Below, piece by piece: positions 19,060 to 28,104 of a stretch of 64,000 nucleotides of DNA; position 1 is the stretch's first letter, and the number at the start of each line of letters is the position of its first letter. The stretch covers positions 81,033 to 145,032 of the forward strand of contig CALJOJ010000021.1 of NCBI GenBank assembly GCA_937981665.1. Direction: 5' to 3'. Source of the stretch: an uncultured Rubritalea sp. GTDB taxonomy: Bacteria > Verrucomicrobiota > Verrucomicrobiia > Verrucomicrobiales > Akkermansiaceae. A program made the position numbers and the translations under genes. Below the pieces are notes generated by a model, which was not told the DNA's origin, ran no database searches, and saw only the letters and a program-made list of their open reading frames with translations.

Positions 19060-21819
19060 ATGAAAACCCTCTCCATCTCCCTAGCTCTCATCACCACACT
19101 CTCAGCCGACACGCAAATCAACTCATGGTACACTAAGGACTCTGCCAAGTACGCTCGTATTTATGAGACAGAAGCTGATGAGACGGCACTAAATTCCGTC
19201 ACCACATGGAGTCGTGGCACGGGCATACAAAACCCTGCCACATACTCAGGTGTTCATGAAATATCATCCAATGACAACTGGGTATACATCCGCACTACAG
19301 GACTAGCATCACACCTCATGGGACCATGGTACCTCAATGCAAACAAAACCAATCTCTTTCCAAACTACCCATCGAACACCGCTACCATCTACCGCATTCC
19401 ACGTGCTCCAGCCGAAGCGACAGTAAAAACTGCAACAGGCCTCGGAGCAGTCGGATACTATGTTAACGGAGTGGCAATGTTTAACTCAATCGATGCCTTT
19501 TCCTACTCGACCGCAAACTCTGCTGATGCCTCACCTAACTCATCCTACACTGGTGATGGTATATGGAACCGTGATGCCTATGTAAACGAGAACGTCACGT
19601 TCGATGCTGCCAATGCTCACCAGGCAGGAAACATCTACCACTACCATGCCAGCTCACCAGGACTACGTCACCAGCTCGGCGACAGCGTGGACTACGATGT
19701 TAGCAGAAATACCTATACCGAAAACCCGGCATCCATCACAGATCACTCACCTATCTTAGGCTGGGCAGCTGATGGCTATCCAGTCTACGGACCATACGGC
19801 TACTCGGTCCCTAACAACTCCTCAAGCACAGTCCGCCGCATGATCACTGGATACGCGGAGCGCACCATGACCGTCCGTACTACATTGCCACAATGGGCTG
19901 CAGACGTCACCGCTAGATCGACAGCTCTCGATGCAGACGAATACGGCCCAGCAGTAAGCACAGCTTTCCCTGTAGGTCACTACGCAGAAGACTATGAGTT
20001 CGTCGGTACTGGTGACCTAGATCTCTACAACGGCCGTACCTGTGTCACCCCAGAATACCCAGGTGGCACCTACGCATACTTCATCACTATTGAGGCAGAC
20101 GGAACTCCCGTTTACCCATACTCACTCGCTACACAATACTACGGTGTAGCAACGGGATCTACCATGAATAGTGTCGCTGGAAACGTTACAGTTCACTTCC
20201 AAGGAGGAGCGGAATCTACAGATACCAATGGCCCTATTACTAATGACGATAGTAATGATAACGGCGACCTTATCATCACATGGAGCACTATTGAAGGCGG
20301 CACATACACAGTGCAGTCATCCACCACACTCGGGGATAATTCTTGGATTGATGAAGCTATAGATATTTCACCTAGTAGTAACACACTCACGTACACCACT
20401 CCTACTGACTTAGATAAAGAATTCTTCAGAATAAACCGCACCTCGATTGAAGAGTTTGATGACAATGGATTTGATTATGACGACACCATCATCGATGACA
20501 CAGATCCTGATCCTCAGAGCAATATCCTTCTTCTCATCATTGATGACTGGGGCATCGATGCCAGCATCTTTGACAATGACTCTACAGACACCGATATCAG
20601 CTTCGCGCCGATGCCTAATCTGCAAGCACTGGTAGACCAAGGGCTAAGATTTACAAATGCCTACTCGAACCCTACATGCTCGGTCACAAGAGGAAGCATT
20701 ATTACTGGTAGATATCCATTCCGCACTGGAATAGGTAATCCGACAACAGACAACACACTCGCAGCTAGTGAACTCGCACTCCCTGAGGTATTTACTGCTC
20801 AAGCATCTCCCTACGCACTAGGTTCCTTTGGAAAATGGCACCTAGGAGGCGGCACAAATGCACCTGCTACGAGAGGAGGATGGACAGAATTTAGAGGTAT
20901 CCTAAGTGGTGGAGTAACTTCATACACTGACTGGAGTAAGACAATCAATGGTGTAACAGCGGCAACTAATGTCACTACATACACTACTACAGATCAAGTC
21001 AATGACACCGTTTCCTTCATCACATCACAAGGCTCTGCTCCCTGGTTCGCATGGGTTGGCTTTAACGCACCTCATTCTCCCTTCCATAATCCAGCAACCG
21101 GAGCTGATGGAAATCCACTAGAAAGCTATCCTGAATACCCTGAAACAAATGGTGAAGTCACAGGAGCTGATAGGAAAGCCGCATACCAAGCTGCACTCGA
21201 AGCCCTAGACACAGAGATCGGAAGATTACTTGCATCCGTAGATCTAAGCACCACTAACATCATCATCATCGGCGACAACGGCACCCCAGCACAAACAATA
21301 CAGACTCCATACGACTCCACACACGCTAAAGGATCACTCTTCGAGGGAGGCACCCACGTCCCGCTCATCGTCGCAGGACCAAGCGTCACAGCAACAGGAA
21401 CTACAGATTCGCTAGTCCACTGTACAGACTTGTACACGACCATTCTAGATCTTGCAGGTATTGATTCCGTGGCAGCAACCTCAGGTCTCACCATAGACTC
21501 ACAGAGCATCGTTCCTATTCTAAATAACTCAGACACCGCGGACCGCTGCGTTGTTATAGAGCAGTTCGGTGATAATGTCAGTAATGGTAGAGCCATCATT
21601 TCTGACGACTACCCATCCTTCAAACTTATCATAGCAGGCAGCCCAACCGACGACACAGATACTCCACAGTTCTCTCTCTACAGAATCAGCTCTGATGAGA
21701 ATGAACAGTCACCACTCGATCTGACAAACCTAACTACCAACCAACAAGCTGCATACGATCACTTGCTAGCTAAAGACGCAGCAATTGGTGGCGGATATAG
21801 CGATCCGGCTTCCAACTAA
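19060..21819 (+). CDS. YHYH domain-sulfatase fusion protein, secreted
   Basis: 919 residues with a short N-terminal signal-like segment (MKTLSISLALITTLSADTQ). Residues about 20-370 are a YHYH domain, with GNIYHYHASSPGLRHQLGD and PILGWAADGYPVYGPYG. About 395-470 is a small beta-rich linker domain (GGTYTVQSSTTLGDNSW). About 485-900 is a sulfatase-like alkaline phosphatase-fold domain (LLLIIDDWG, SFGKWHLGGG, GDNGTP, HAKGSLFEGGTHVPL). The formylglycine motif is atypical: CSVTR from Cys540 instead of C-x-P/A-S-R, so Cys maturation is uncertain. The next gene, 59 bases on, is another metalloprotein fusion and probably functions with it. Confidence 0.85.
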   Translation: MKTLSISLALITTLSADTQINSWYTKDSAKYARIYETEADETALNSVTTWSRGTGIQNPATYSGVHEISSNDNWVYIRTTGLASHLMGPWYLNANKTNLFPNYPSNTATIYRIPRAPAEATVKTATGLGAVGYYVNGVAMFNSIDAFSYSTANSADASPNSSYTGDGIWNRDAYVNENVTFDAANAHQAGNIYHYHASSPGLRHQLGDSVDYDVSRNTYTENPASITDHSPILGWAADGYPVYGPYGYSVPNNSSSTVRRMITGYAERTMTVRTTLPQWAADVTARSTALDADEYGPAVSTAFPVGHYAEDYEFVGTGDLDLYNGRTCVTPEYPGGTYAYFITIEADGTPVYPYSLATQYYGVATGSTMNSVAGNVTVHFQGGAESTDTNGPITNDDSNDNGDLIITWSTIEGGTYTVQSSTTLGDNSWIDEAIDISPSSNTLTYTTPTDLDKEFFRINRTSIEEFDDNGFDYDDTIIDDTDPDPQSNILLLIIDDWGIDASIFDNDSTDTDISFAPMPNLQALVDQGLRFTNAYSNPTCSVTRGSIITGRYPFRTGIGNPTTDNTLAASELALPEVFTAQASPYALGSFGKWHLGGGTNAPATRGGWTEFRGILSGGVTSYTDWSKTINGVTAATNVTTYTTTDQVNDTVSFITSQGSAPWFAWVGFNAPHSPFHNPATGADGNPLESYPEYPETNGEVTGADRKAAYQAALEALDTEIGRLLASVDLSTTNIIIIGDNGTPAQTIQTPYDSTHAKGSLFEGGTHVPLIVAGPSVTATGTTDSLVHCTDLYTTILDLAGIDSVAATSGLTIDSQSIVPILNNSDTADRCVVIEQFGDNVSNGRAIISDDYPSFKLIIAGSPTDDTDTPQFSLYRISSDENEQSPLDLTNLTTNQQAAYDHLLAKDAAIGGGYSDPASN

Positions 21820-21835
21820 AAACTGAAGAAAACCA

Positions 21836-21857
21836 CTAGGATCTATAGTCATCCTAG
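21836..21857 (+). other. Small intergenic hairpin
   Basis: CTAGGAT (21836-21842) and ATCCTAG (21851-21857) form a seven-base stem with an eight-base loop between the two fusion genes. No T-tract follows. It may modulate expression or mRNA stability between the two genes. Confidence 0.35.
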
Positions 21858-21878
21858 TTAACTTACTCAGATTTACCC

Positions 21879-23570
21879 ATGATACCTTCACTGCTACTAT
21901 TATTCACTCTAGCAGCAACGGCATTCTCCGCTGAACTCAGCTTATCGGTAAGCCACCACTACGCAGGCAAACCCGTCTTCCTAGACTCCTTCAGGTATCA
22001 GACAGCCCAGCAAGAAACCTATGCACTCACCCGTATTAGCTATCTCCTCTCAGGATTTCAGTTAGAGAAAACTGATGGTTCACGCCTCGAACTTCCAGAT
22101 CAATACGCCTGGATAGATCACCAAGCCAACACCCACTTCCGCCTAAAAAACATCCCTGAAGCAGACTACAAGGCTATCCACTTTAACGTTGGATTAGATA
22201 AAAATAGTAACCATCTTGACCCTGCCAAGTACCCAGCTGACCACCCGCTCAGCAGCCTCAGAAATCTCCACTGGAACTGGGCAGAAGGATACATCTTCCT
22301 CGCTATCGAAGGTCATCAGCTAGAGGGCAAAAAAGGATTCGTCTACCACCTAGCCAATGACCATAACCTAACCCCAGTATCAATTAGCCAGTCTATAAAG
22401 ATCACTAACAACACACATATTGATCTAAACCTTGATATTGAAAATCTCATCAACTCACCAAGCCCCATCCATTTTCTAACAGATGGAAACATTAGCCACT
22501 CAGCAAAAGACGACCCCATCGCAGCCAAGCTGAAACGTAATCTAACAAATAGCTTCTCTATCACCAAAATCTCATCTCTACAACAACCTGTAAAAGAAAA
22601 ACTCAAAGCGCTCTATATGCCGGAAACCTTCACCCCGTATCCATTTTCTCTCCCCAGCCATATTCCTATCCCTGCACTCCCCACAGACAATCCACTCATC
22701 AGCGAGCGTGTCACACTCGGAAACGCACTCTTTCACGACAATCGCCTATCCAAGGATAACAGTATCTCCTGTGCATCCTGCCATCAGCAACAATTCGCAT
22801 TCACTGACCCAAAGAAACAATCTACTGGGGTAAACCAAGCCACCAGCCTACGGAACTCCATGCCGCTACAAAACCTCGCTTGGAAAAAACAATTCTTCTG
22901 GGACGGCAGAGTCAGCAAGCTTCGCGATCAAGTCATTTTTCCTATCACCGATAAAGCAGAAATGCATCAAGACATAGACCTCCTCCCTGAAAAAATAAAT
23001 TCGCTCTCACCTCTCTTCAAAAAAGCATTTGGTAATCAAGAAATCACCACTGAGAAAATTACCCTCGCACTCGAAGCCTACCTCCTCACCCTCACATCAC
23101 TCGACTCAAAGTTCGACCAATCCATCAAAGGCAACACCACTCTAACAAAACAAGAGCAGCGCGGACTCAAACTATTTTTTACCGAGAATGACCCACGCAA
23201 CCGTAAGCGAGGAGCTGATTGCTTCCACTGCCACAGCGGCCCATTCTTCTCAGATGACTCCTTCCACGACACTGGTCTCCCTAGTATTACTGACACAGGC
23301 TTAGAGCGTACTACAGGCAAAGCAACTGACCGCTTCAAGTTCATTACTCCAAGCCTGCGTAACATCGCTCTAACAGCCCCGTACATGCACGATGGCAGAT
23401 TCGACACGCTAGAGAAAGTCATCGACCACTACGACCACGCTCACAAGACAACTCCAAATCTAGACCCAAACCTCTCCAAACACGGGACCCTAGGACTCCA
23501 GCTCAGTCAAGACGACAAAGCAGCCCTCGTTGCATTCTTAAAAACACTGACTGATCCTAAATTTAAGTAG
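21879..23570 (+). CDS. MbnP-like copper-binding domain fused to MbnH/MauG-type dihaem enzyme
   Basis: 563 residues with a signal peptide (MIPSLLLLFTLAATAFSAE). Residues about 19-215 resemble MbnP (metallo-mystery pair), including YLLSGFQLEK, HFNVGLD and LHWNWAEGYIFLAIEG, with Trp132 and Trp134. About 255-563 is a dihaem peroxidase-family domain. Its haem sites are CASCH (Cys298) and CFHCH (Cys448), with LGNALFHDNRLSKDNSISC and FKFITPSLRNIALTAPYMHDG. In the known pair, separate MbnH oxidises a Trp of MbnP to kynurenine to make a copper site. Here both partners appear in one chain. Haem attachment implies periplasmic export. Confidence 0.85.
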   Translation: MIPSLLLLFTLAATAFSAELSLSVSHHYAGKPVFLDSFRYQTAQQETYALTRISYLLSGFQLEKTDGSRLELPDQYAWIDHQANTHFRLKNIPEADYKAIHFNVGLDKNSNHLDPAKYPADHPLSSLRNLHWNWAEGYIFLAIEGHQLEGKKGFVYHLANDHNLTPVSISQSIKITNNTHIDLNLDIENLINSPSPIHFLTDGNISHSAKDDPIAAKLKRNLTNSFSITKISSLQQPVKEKLKALYMPETFTPYPFSLPSHIPIPALPTDNPLISERVTLGNALFHDNRLSKDNSISCASCHQQQFAFTDPKKQSTGVNQATSLRNSMPLQNLAWKKQFFWDGRVSKLRDQVIFPITDKAEMHQDIDLLPEKINSLSPLFKKAFGNQEITTEKITLALEAYLLTLTSLDSKFDQSIKGNTTLTKQEQRGLKLFFTENDPRNRKRGADCFHCHSGPFFSDDSFHDTGLPSITDTGLERTTGKATDRFKFITPSLRNIALTAPYMHDGRFDTLEKVIDHYDHAHKTTPNLDPNLSKHGTLGLQLSQDDKAALVAFLKTLTDPKFK

Positions 23571-23585
23571 CAAGACAAATAATCA

Positions 23586-25625
23586 TTACCACCCGTTCAC
23601 CTTCCACTCATCCACCAGTTCCGCGGGAAAATCATCAAGGAATCGAGATGGATTCTGGAAGACCTCACCACTATATGAGCGTGGATTCATCATCGGGTAG
23701 GATAAGTATAACTGATCCTTCGCTCTAGTTAACGCCACATAGAAAAGACGTCGCTCCTCCTCTAACATCTTGTTATCTTCTGACTCTAAAATTTTACCAT
23801 TCGGAAACATGCCATCAGCTAGCCAGACGATAAAAACAACCTTCCACTCCAGCCCCTTGGCCTGGTGAATACTCGATAACGTCACCCCCTTTTGCTCTTC
23901 TTTCTTCTGCTTTTTCTGAGAAGGATCACCATCCACATTACTCATTAGAGAAAGCTGCGCTAGGAACTCCATCACATCTGTATACTGCGTAGCGTACGTC
24001 TGAAGCTGGCCTATGTCTTGCTTCCGGTTCTCATAGTTATCAAAGGCACTCTGCATGTAGTCTTCATACACACCCTCGATGATACTATAAATCATATCCG
24101 CTGGTGCAGCAAAGACGCCCTCGTCACCACCAGAGATCACGAGTTCATCTAGCGTATAGCACATCTGCTCCCAGTGTGACTTAGCCTTAGCTGGTACTTT
24201 CAGATCTAATAGAGTAGCCGAGAATGACTGCGGCACCTTATCGCTAGACCCTACATCACTCTTCAGCCAAGAACGCCATAGCTTATCAGCGCTAGCATCA
24301 CCTACACCGGGCAACATAAGCGCCATTCGCTTAAAGCTAATCTCGTCACGGCCGTTCACAACAAACCGAATATAGCTACTCACATCCTTCACATGAGCCT
24401 GTTCGAAAAACCTTAATCCTGAAGTGATCTGAAATGGAATCAATCGTGAAGTAAACTCCATCTGGATCTCCATACTCTGATAGTGAGCACGATAAAGCAC
24501 CGCTATCTCTTCCTCCTCTATCCCACCATCAACCAGCTCCTGTACACGCTGCGCTACAAAATCTGCCTGCGCTCTCGGATCAGCTAGAGCCAGCAACGCT
24601 GGCACCATCTCCCCTCCTTTACGTGAAGCCGTTAGTTTCTTTTCAATCTGTTCAGTATTAGCCGCGATAGCCGCATTCGACAGCTCAAGAATCTCTGGCT
24701 GACTCCGGTAATTAGTCTCGATCTTATACGTTTCAGCACTTGGGTAGCGCATATGGAAATGTAAAATATTCTCCATATCCGCACCACGCCAGCTATAGAT
24801 AGACTGCGCATCATCACCCACCACCATCAGATTCTTACTCTTCCCTACAAGAAGGTCCACTATCTCACACTGCACCATGTTAGTATCCTGATACTCATCT
24901 ACTAGCACGTATTTAAATTTCCGCTGATAAAGCTCCAAGATATCTTCATCCTTCTTCAGCAGCTCAAGAGTCAGCACTAATAGATCATCAAAATCCATCG
25001 AGTTCGTCTCCTTCTTTTTCCGTATATAGGTCTCGTAAATTTTCTTAATCTCGTGCTCCCACTCTTGCAGGTACTCATAGCGATAATGTAATACATCCTC
25101 GAGACTCTCCTGCGTATTTAACACCAAGCTAAAGATACTCAATAGTAAATCTGGCTTCGGAAAGCGCTTATTTTTCACATCCGCAGCAGCATTCTTTACG
25201 ATCGGTTTCAGTAACGCCTTCTGATCATCTCTATCCAGAATGCTAAAACTTCTATTAAACCCCAGTTCATCCGCATGCCTACGTAAAATTCTATTTCCAA
25301 TCGAGTGGAACGTCCCGCCCCAAAGATCACTAATATCCCCAGGAACAAGCTCCGTCACCCTCTCGATCATTTCCTTCGATGCCTTATTCGTAAACGTTAG
25401 TAACAAGATATTACGGGCCTCCACACCTTGGTCTAGTAAATAGGCTACTCGGTAAGTAAGAGCCCTCGTCTTACCAGAACCAGCTCCCGCTATCACCAGC
25501 GAAGCACCCGGATCAGAACTAACTGCAGCATATTGCTGCTCATTCAGTTCCGCCTTATAGTCAATCCCTGACCTAGACTCCCCCGGATCCGTAACTCGCT
25601 TCTTTATCTGGTACTCCCTTTCCAT
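23586..25625 (-). CDS. UvrD/PcrA-family ATP-dependent DNA helicase
   Basis: 679 residues from the ATG at 25625; an upstream in-frame start at 25679 adds 18 residues. Superfamily 1A motifs are present: LNEQQYAAV (Q motif), GAGSGKTRALTYR (Walker A), TFTNKASKEM, VDEYQDTN (motif II), GDDAQSIYSWRGAD (motif III), ETNYRSQPEIL, SIHQAKGLEWKVVFI and EERRLFYVALTRA. It is probably a 3'-5' helicase in repair or replication. The C-terminus lacks the long PcrA/UvrD tail. It is convergent with the MbnP-MbnH gene, 16 bases apart. Confidence 0.93.
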   Translation of the reverse strand: MEREYQIKKRVTDPGESRSGIDYKAELNEQQYAAVSSDPGASLVIAGAGSGKTRALTYRVAYLLDQGVEARNILLLTFTNKASKEMIERVTELVPGDISDLWGGTFHSIGNRILRRHADELGFNRSFSILDRDDQKALLKPIVKNAAADVKNKRFPKPDLLLSIFSLVLNTQESLEDVLHYRYEYLQEWEHEIKKIYETYIRKKKETNSMDFDDLLVLTLELLKKDEDILELYQRKFKYVLVDEYQDTNMVQCEIVDLLVGKSKNLMVVGDDAQSIYSWRGADMENILHFHMRYPSAETYKIETNYRSQPEILELSNAAIAANTEQIEKKLTASRKGGEMVPALLALADPRAQADFVAQRVQELVDGGIEEEEIAVLYRAHYQSMEIQMEFTSRLIPFQITSGLRFFEQAHVKDVSSYIRFVVNGRDEISFKRMALMLPGVGDASADKLWRSWLKSDVGSSDKVPQSFSATLLDLKVPAKAKSHWEQMCYTLDELVISGGDEGVFAAPADMIYSIIEGVYEDYMQSAFDNYENRKQDIGQLQTYATQYTDVMEFLAQLSLMSNVDGDPSQKKQKKEEQKGVTLSSIHQAKGLEWKVVFIVWLADGMFPNGKILESEDNKMLEEERRLFYVALTRAKDQLYLSYPMMNPRSYSGEVFQNPSRFLDDFPAELVDEWKVNGW

Positions 25626-25707
25626 GCCGAAAGCATGCCTTCTCTCTCTAAGAGTAGCCAGTCCAAAGTTAAGAATCACAGGACACTCCTGCTAATTACC
25701 TAAGCCT

Positions 25708-26655
25708 CTATTTCTTCTTAACGAAAACAGATTTCATCTCACTCAATGCATAACCAGCATACTGTTTGCTGTATTCCTCTAGCTGTTGCTTCCATGTTGT
25801 TAGCCTAGCTTTTTTACGCCACTCATCGAGCCGTGACCTATTCTCAAACGGTAGAACATAGAACTTTTTATCCGAGGTTCTATAAAAATGAGAACCAAAC
25901 TTCTGCACTCCTTTTTTAAACAACAGATTTCTGTCATAAAGAATCGCATAGAGTCCCTGAGCCTGATGCCCTGCTTTGAAATCGCGCCACAATCCTTCAG
26001 CTGCGAATTCTCTAAGCCGTATATCCAAACAATGTTGAGCAATAAGGAAGGCTGCAAAATTTGCTTGAGAACCAAATCGATCAATATCGATCCAACCTAC
26101 TTCCAGAACTTTATCACGTAACCAAAGATGATCATCCCCCTGAGCTAACATATCTGCCGCTGTGTAGTTCGTTCTGCGAGCCTCCTGATCTCTATTCATC
26201 CGTTTGACCAGTTCATCAGAAATTTCTTTTACCTCCTGCTTAGTAATTTTTCGCTTAGGTATCACGACCAGTGGCTTTTTCTCTAACTCTGACGGTTTCT
26301 CTAAGAGCCTCTTGAAGGTGATAAAGCCAGGCTTAGAAACATTGTTAGCTTGTAGTAAATTACCTCCTGCCACCTTCAGCTCATCACCATCAACTTGGTA
26401 ATTTATAGATCTACCTCGTGGCATAGCACCACCTAAAATAGGAATCCTGATCACATTATCAGTGTACCTTTCTACCGGAAATACTCTATACTCTCCACGT
26501 GCATTACTCTGCATCATAGACTTTTCATCAAAGCCTAAGTAATGTTCACCATCAGCAACATTTTGCCAATAGCCTAGAACACCTGTCTCCGCTGCTGAAC
26601 TAACAATGATGAACAAGTATAAGAATAGCGATATGAGTATAGGTATTCTAGACAT
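25708..26655 (-). CDS. Secreted protein of unknown function
   Basis: 315 residues. The N-terminus MSRIPILISLFLYLFIIVSSAAET is a clear signal peptide. No family is recognised. The middle contains a Lys- and Arg-rich stretch (about 115-160), then a Trp-, Phe- and Tyr-rich C-terminal half. Its start is 58 bases after the stop of the metalloprotease gene on the same strand, so the two may be co-transcribed. Confidence 0.7.
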   Translation of the reverse strand: MSRIPILISLFLYLFIIVSSAAETGVLGYWQNVADGEHYLGFDEKSMMQSNARGEYRVFPVERYTDNVIRIPILGGAMPRGRSINYQVDGDELKVAGGNLLQANNVSKPGFITFKRLLEKPSELEKKPLVVIPKRKITKQEVKEISDELVKRMNRDQEARRTNYTAADMLAQGDDHLWLRDKVLEVGWIDIDRFGSQANFAAFLIAQHCLDIRLREFAAEGLWRDFKAGHQAQGLYAILYDRNLLFKKGVQKFGSHFYRTSDKKFYVLPFENRSRLDEWRKKARLTTWKQQLEEYSKQYAGYALSEMKSVFVKKK

Positions 26656-26711
26656 AAGGAATGAGGGGGCTTCTATAAAAATGATAAAATAGCTAATTTA
26701 AGAACAATCAG

Positions 26712-27908
26712 TTATTCCGCAAGCACTTCAACACTGTATAACTGCGGCTCATCGTTTTGTCCCGTTACAGTGATGTAGTAAGTACCTGGAGTAAGGTTCG
26801 TCGTGATCGTTTCTTCCACACCTTTTGGCTGCTCACTGATCGTGAGTTTAGCGTTGCCTCTCTTAGACAAAGTAAATTTAAGATCGTTCAGTTTCGCTGC
26901 ATTGATCTTCTGTTTTTTCTGGCTTATTCTCTCCGCGATGTACATATACTCAGGACCTCTTGGAGTAAGCTTAACAGTCGCTGATGTCTTGTCTTTCACA
27001 GTGAACATATAGACATCTTTATCTGAGCTTCCATCAATGGAAACAAAGTCAACCTCATCAGATTTCACCAATAGACCTTTAGCATCCAGACCTAAGCCCA
27101 GCTTACCTCCAGCTTTTAACTCGCCTAGAACAGTAGCCTTCTGAAAAGTGTCATTCCCTCCATTTTTCTCATACTTATCGCCATAGCGCATATGTAGTGC
27201 TAATAAATCATCAAACTGTGGACCTTGTCCTAAGCCGAGGCCAAATCGATCTACCGCACTAAACTTAGGATGATTATTAACAAGCATATGCCCAATGCCC
27301 AAACTGTGCATATGTTCATGCGCCATGAGGTAATGTAGATTCTTCTTATTACTGAAGAGCGGGTGAGAAGTATTGAATGCAATGTTAGGCATATGTCCAG
27401 TAGTATTAGGGAAGCCACTGTAGGCACGTATACCTTGAGAATTGTCTAATTTGAGGCCTCCTATTCTCAGGTCAGCCTTGCTGTTTTTCGCTCCTAGACT
27501 ACTTTGGTGATCAAATTTAGAGCCATCATCATAAGGAACATACTCATAGCTAATACCAGTTTTTGACTCAAACTCGCTAAGGGACTTCTGCATAACTTTA
27601 AACCAAGGGCGATTACTATAGTCAGTTCCTTTCGTATCACCTTTATACTTATACGCCTTGTCAATAGAGCTCACAAAATTACTCTTCAACTTAGTCCCTG
27701 GAGTAGTCGCATAGTCGGGCATCACCGTTCCATCTGGTATGATACCCCAAGTGATCGTCACAGGATCACCTTTCTTGCTCTTAGAGTCATACACAGTCTT
27801 CTTCACCCGCATATCTGAATCGTCATGTGCTGTGCTCAATGCTGGGATAGCAAGTACAGCGAGCGCGAAAGTGCGTTTTAGAACTACGGTAATAGTTGAT
27901 TTATTCAT
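26712..27908 (-). CDS. Secreted matrixin-like zinc metalloprotease with C-terminal PPC-like domain
   Basis: 398 residues with a signal peptide (KRTFALAVLAIPALSTAHD). The active site HEHMHSLGIGH, near residue 194, fits the metzincin pattern HExxHxxGxxH. The preceding DNSQGIRAYSGFPNTTGHMPNIAFN segment is typical of matrixins. The C-terminal 130 residues (EVDFVSIDGSSDKDVYMFTV to LTPGTYYITVTGQNDEPQLYSVEV) form a bacterial pre-peptidase C-terminal type beta domain often found on secreted proteases. It is probably exported and digests extracellular protein. The substrate is unknown. Confidence 0.85.
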   Translation of the reverse strand: MNKSTITVVLKRTFALAVLAIPALSTAHDDSDMRVKKTVYDSKSKKGDPVTITWGIIPDGTVMPDYATTPGTKLKSNFVSSIDKAYKYKGDTKGTDYSNRPWFKVMQKSLSEFESKTGISYEYVPYDDGSKFDHQSSLGAKNSKADLRIGGLKLDNSQGIRAYSGFPNTTGHMPNIAFNTSHPLFSNKKNLHYLMAHEHMHSLGIGHMLVNNHPKFSAVDRFGLGLGQGPQFDDLLALHMRYGDKYEKNGGNDTFQKATVLGELKAGGKLGLGLDAKGLLVKSDEVDFVSIDGSSDKDVYMFTVKDKTSATVKLTPRGPEYMYIAERISQKKQKINAAKLNDLKFTLSKRGNAKLTISEQPKGVEETITTNLTPGTYYITVTGQNDEPQLYSVEVLAE

Positions 27909-28104
27909 GATATTTATTCTTAATTAAGATCTATGTTAAGTTGAATATAGAAATGGTTGCTTATTCACTCTCTTGTAAATCAACACACAATCCAACACAT
28001 GTCAATATTTCACACATTAAGTGCCTAATTAGTCTTCTTTTCTCTTATGTAATTTCATCTCCAACTTCTATAGCTGAGAGACTACCTCATTAATAGCAGT
28101 GACT

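Noticed and set aside
20193..21599. Minus-strand frames opposite the YHYH-sulfatase gene
   Set aside because: Antisense shadows of a gene with coherent domains; Ser/Val-rich composition without motifs.
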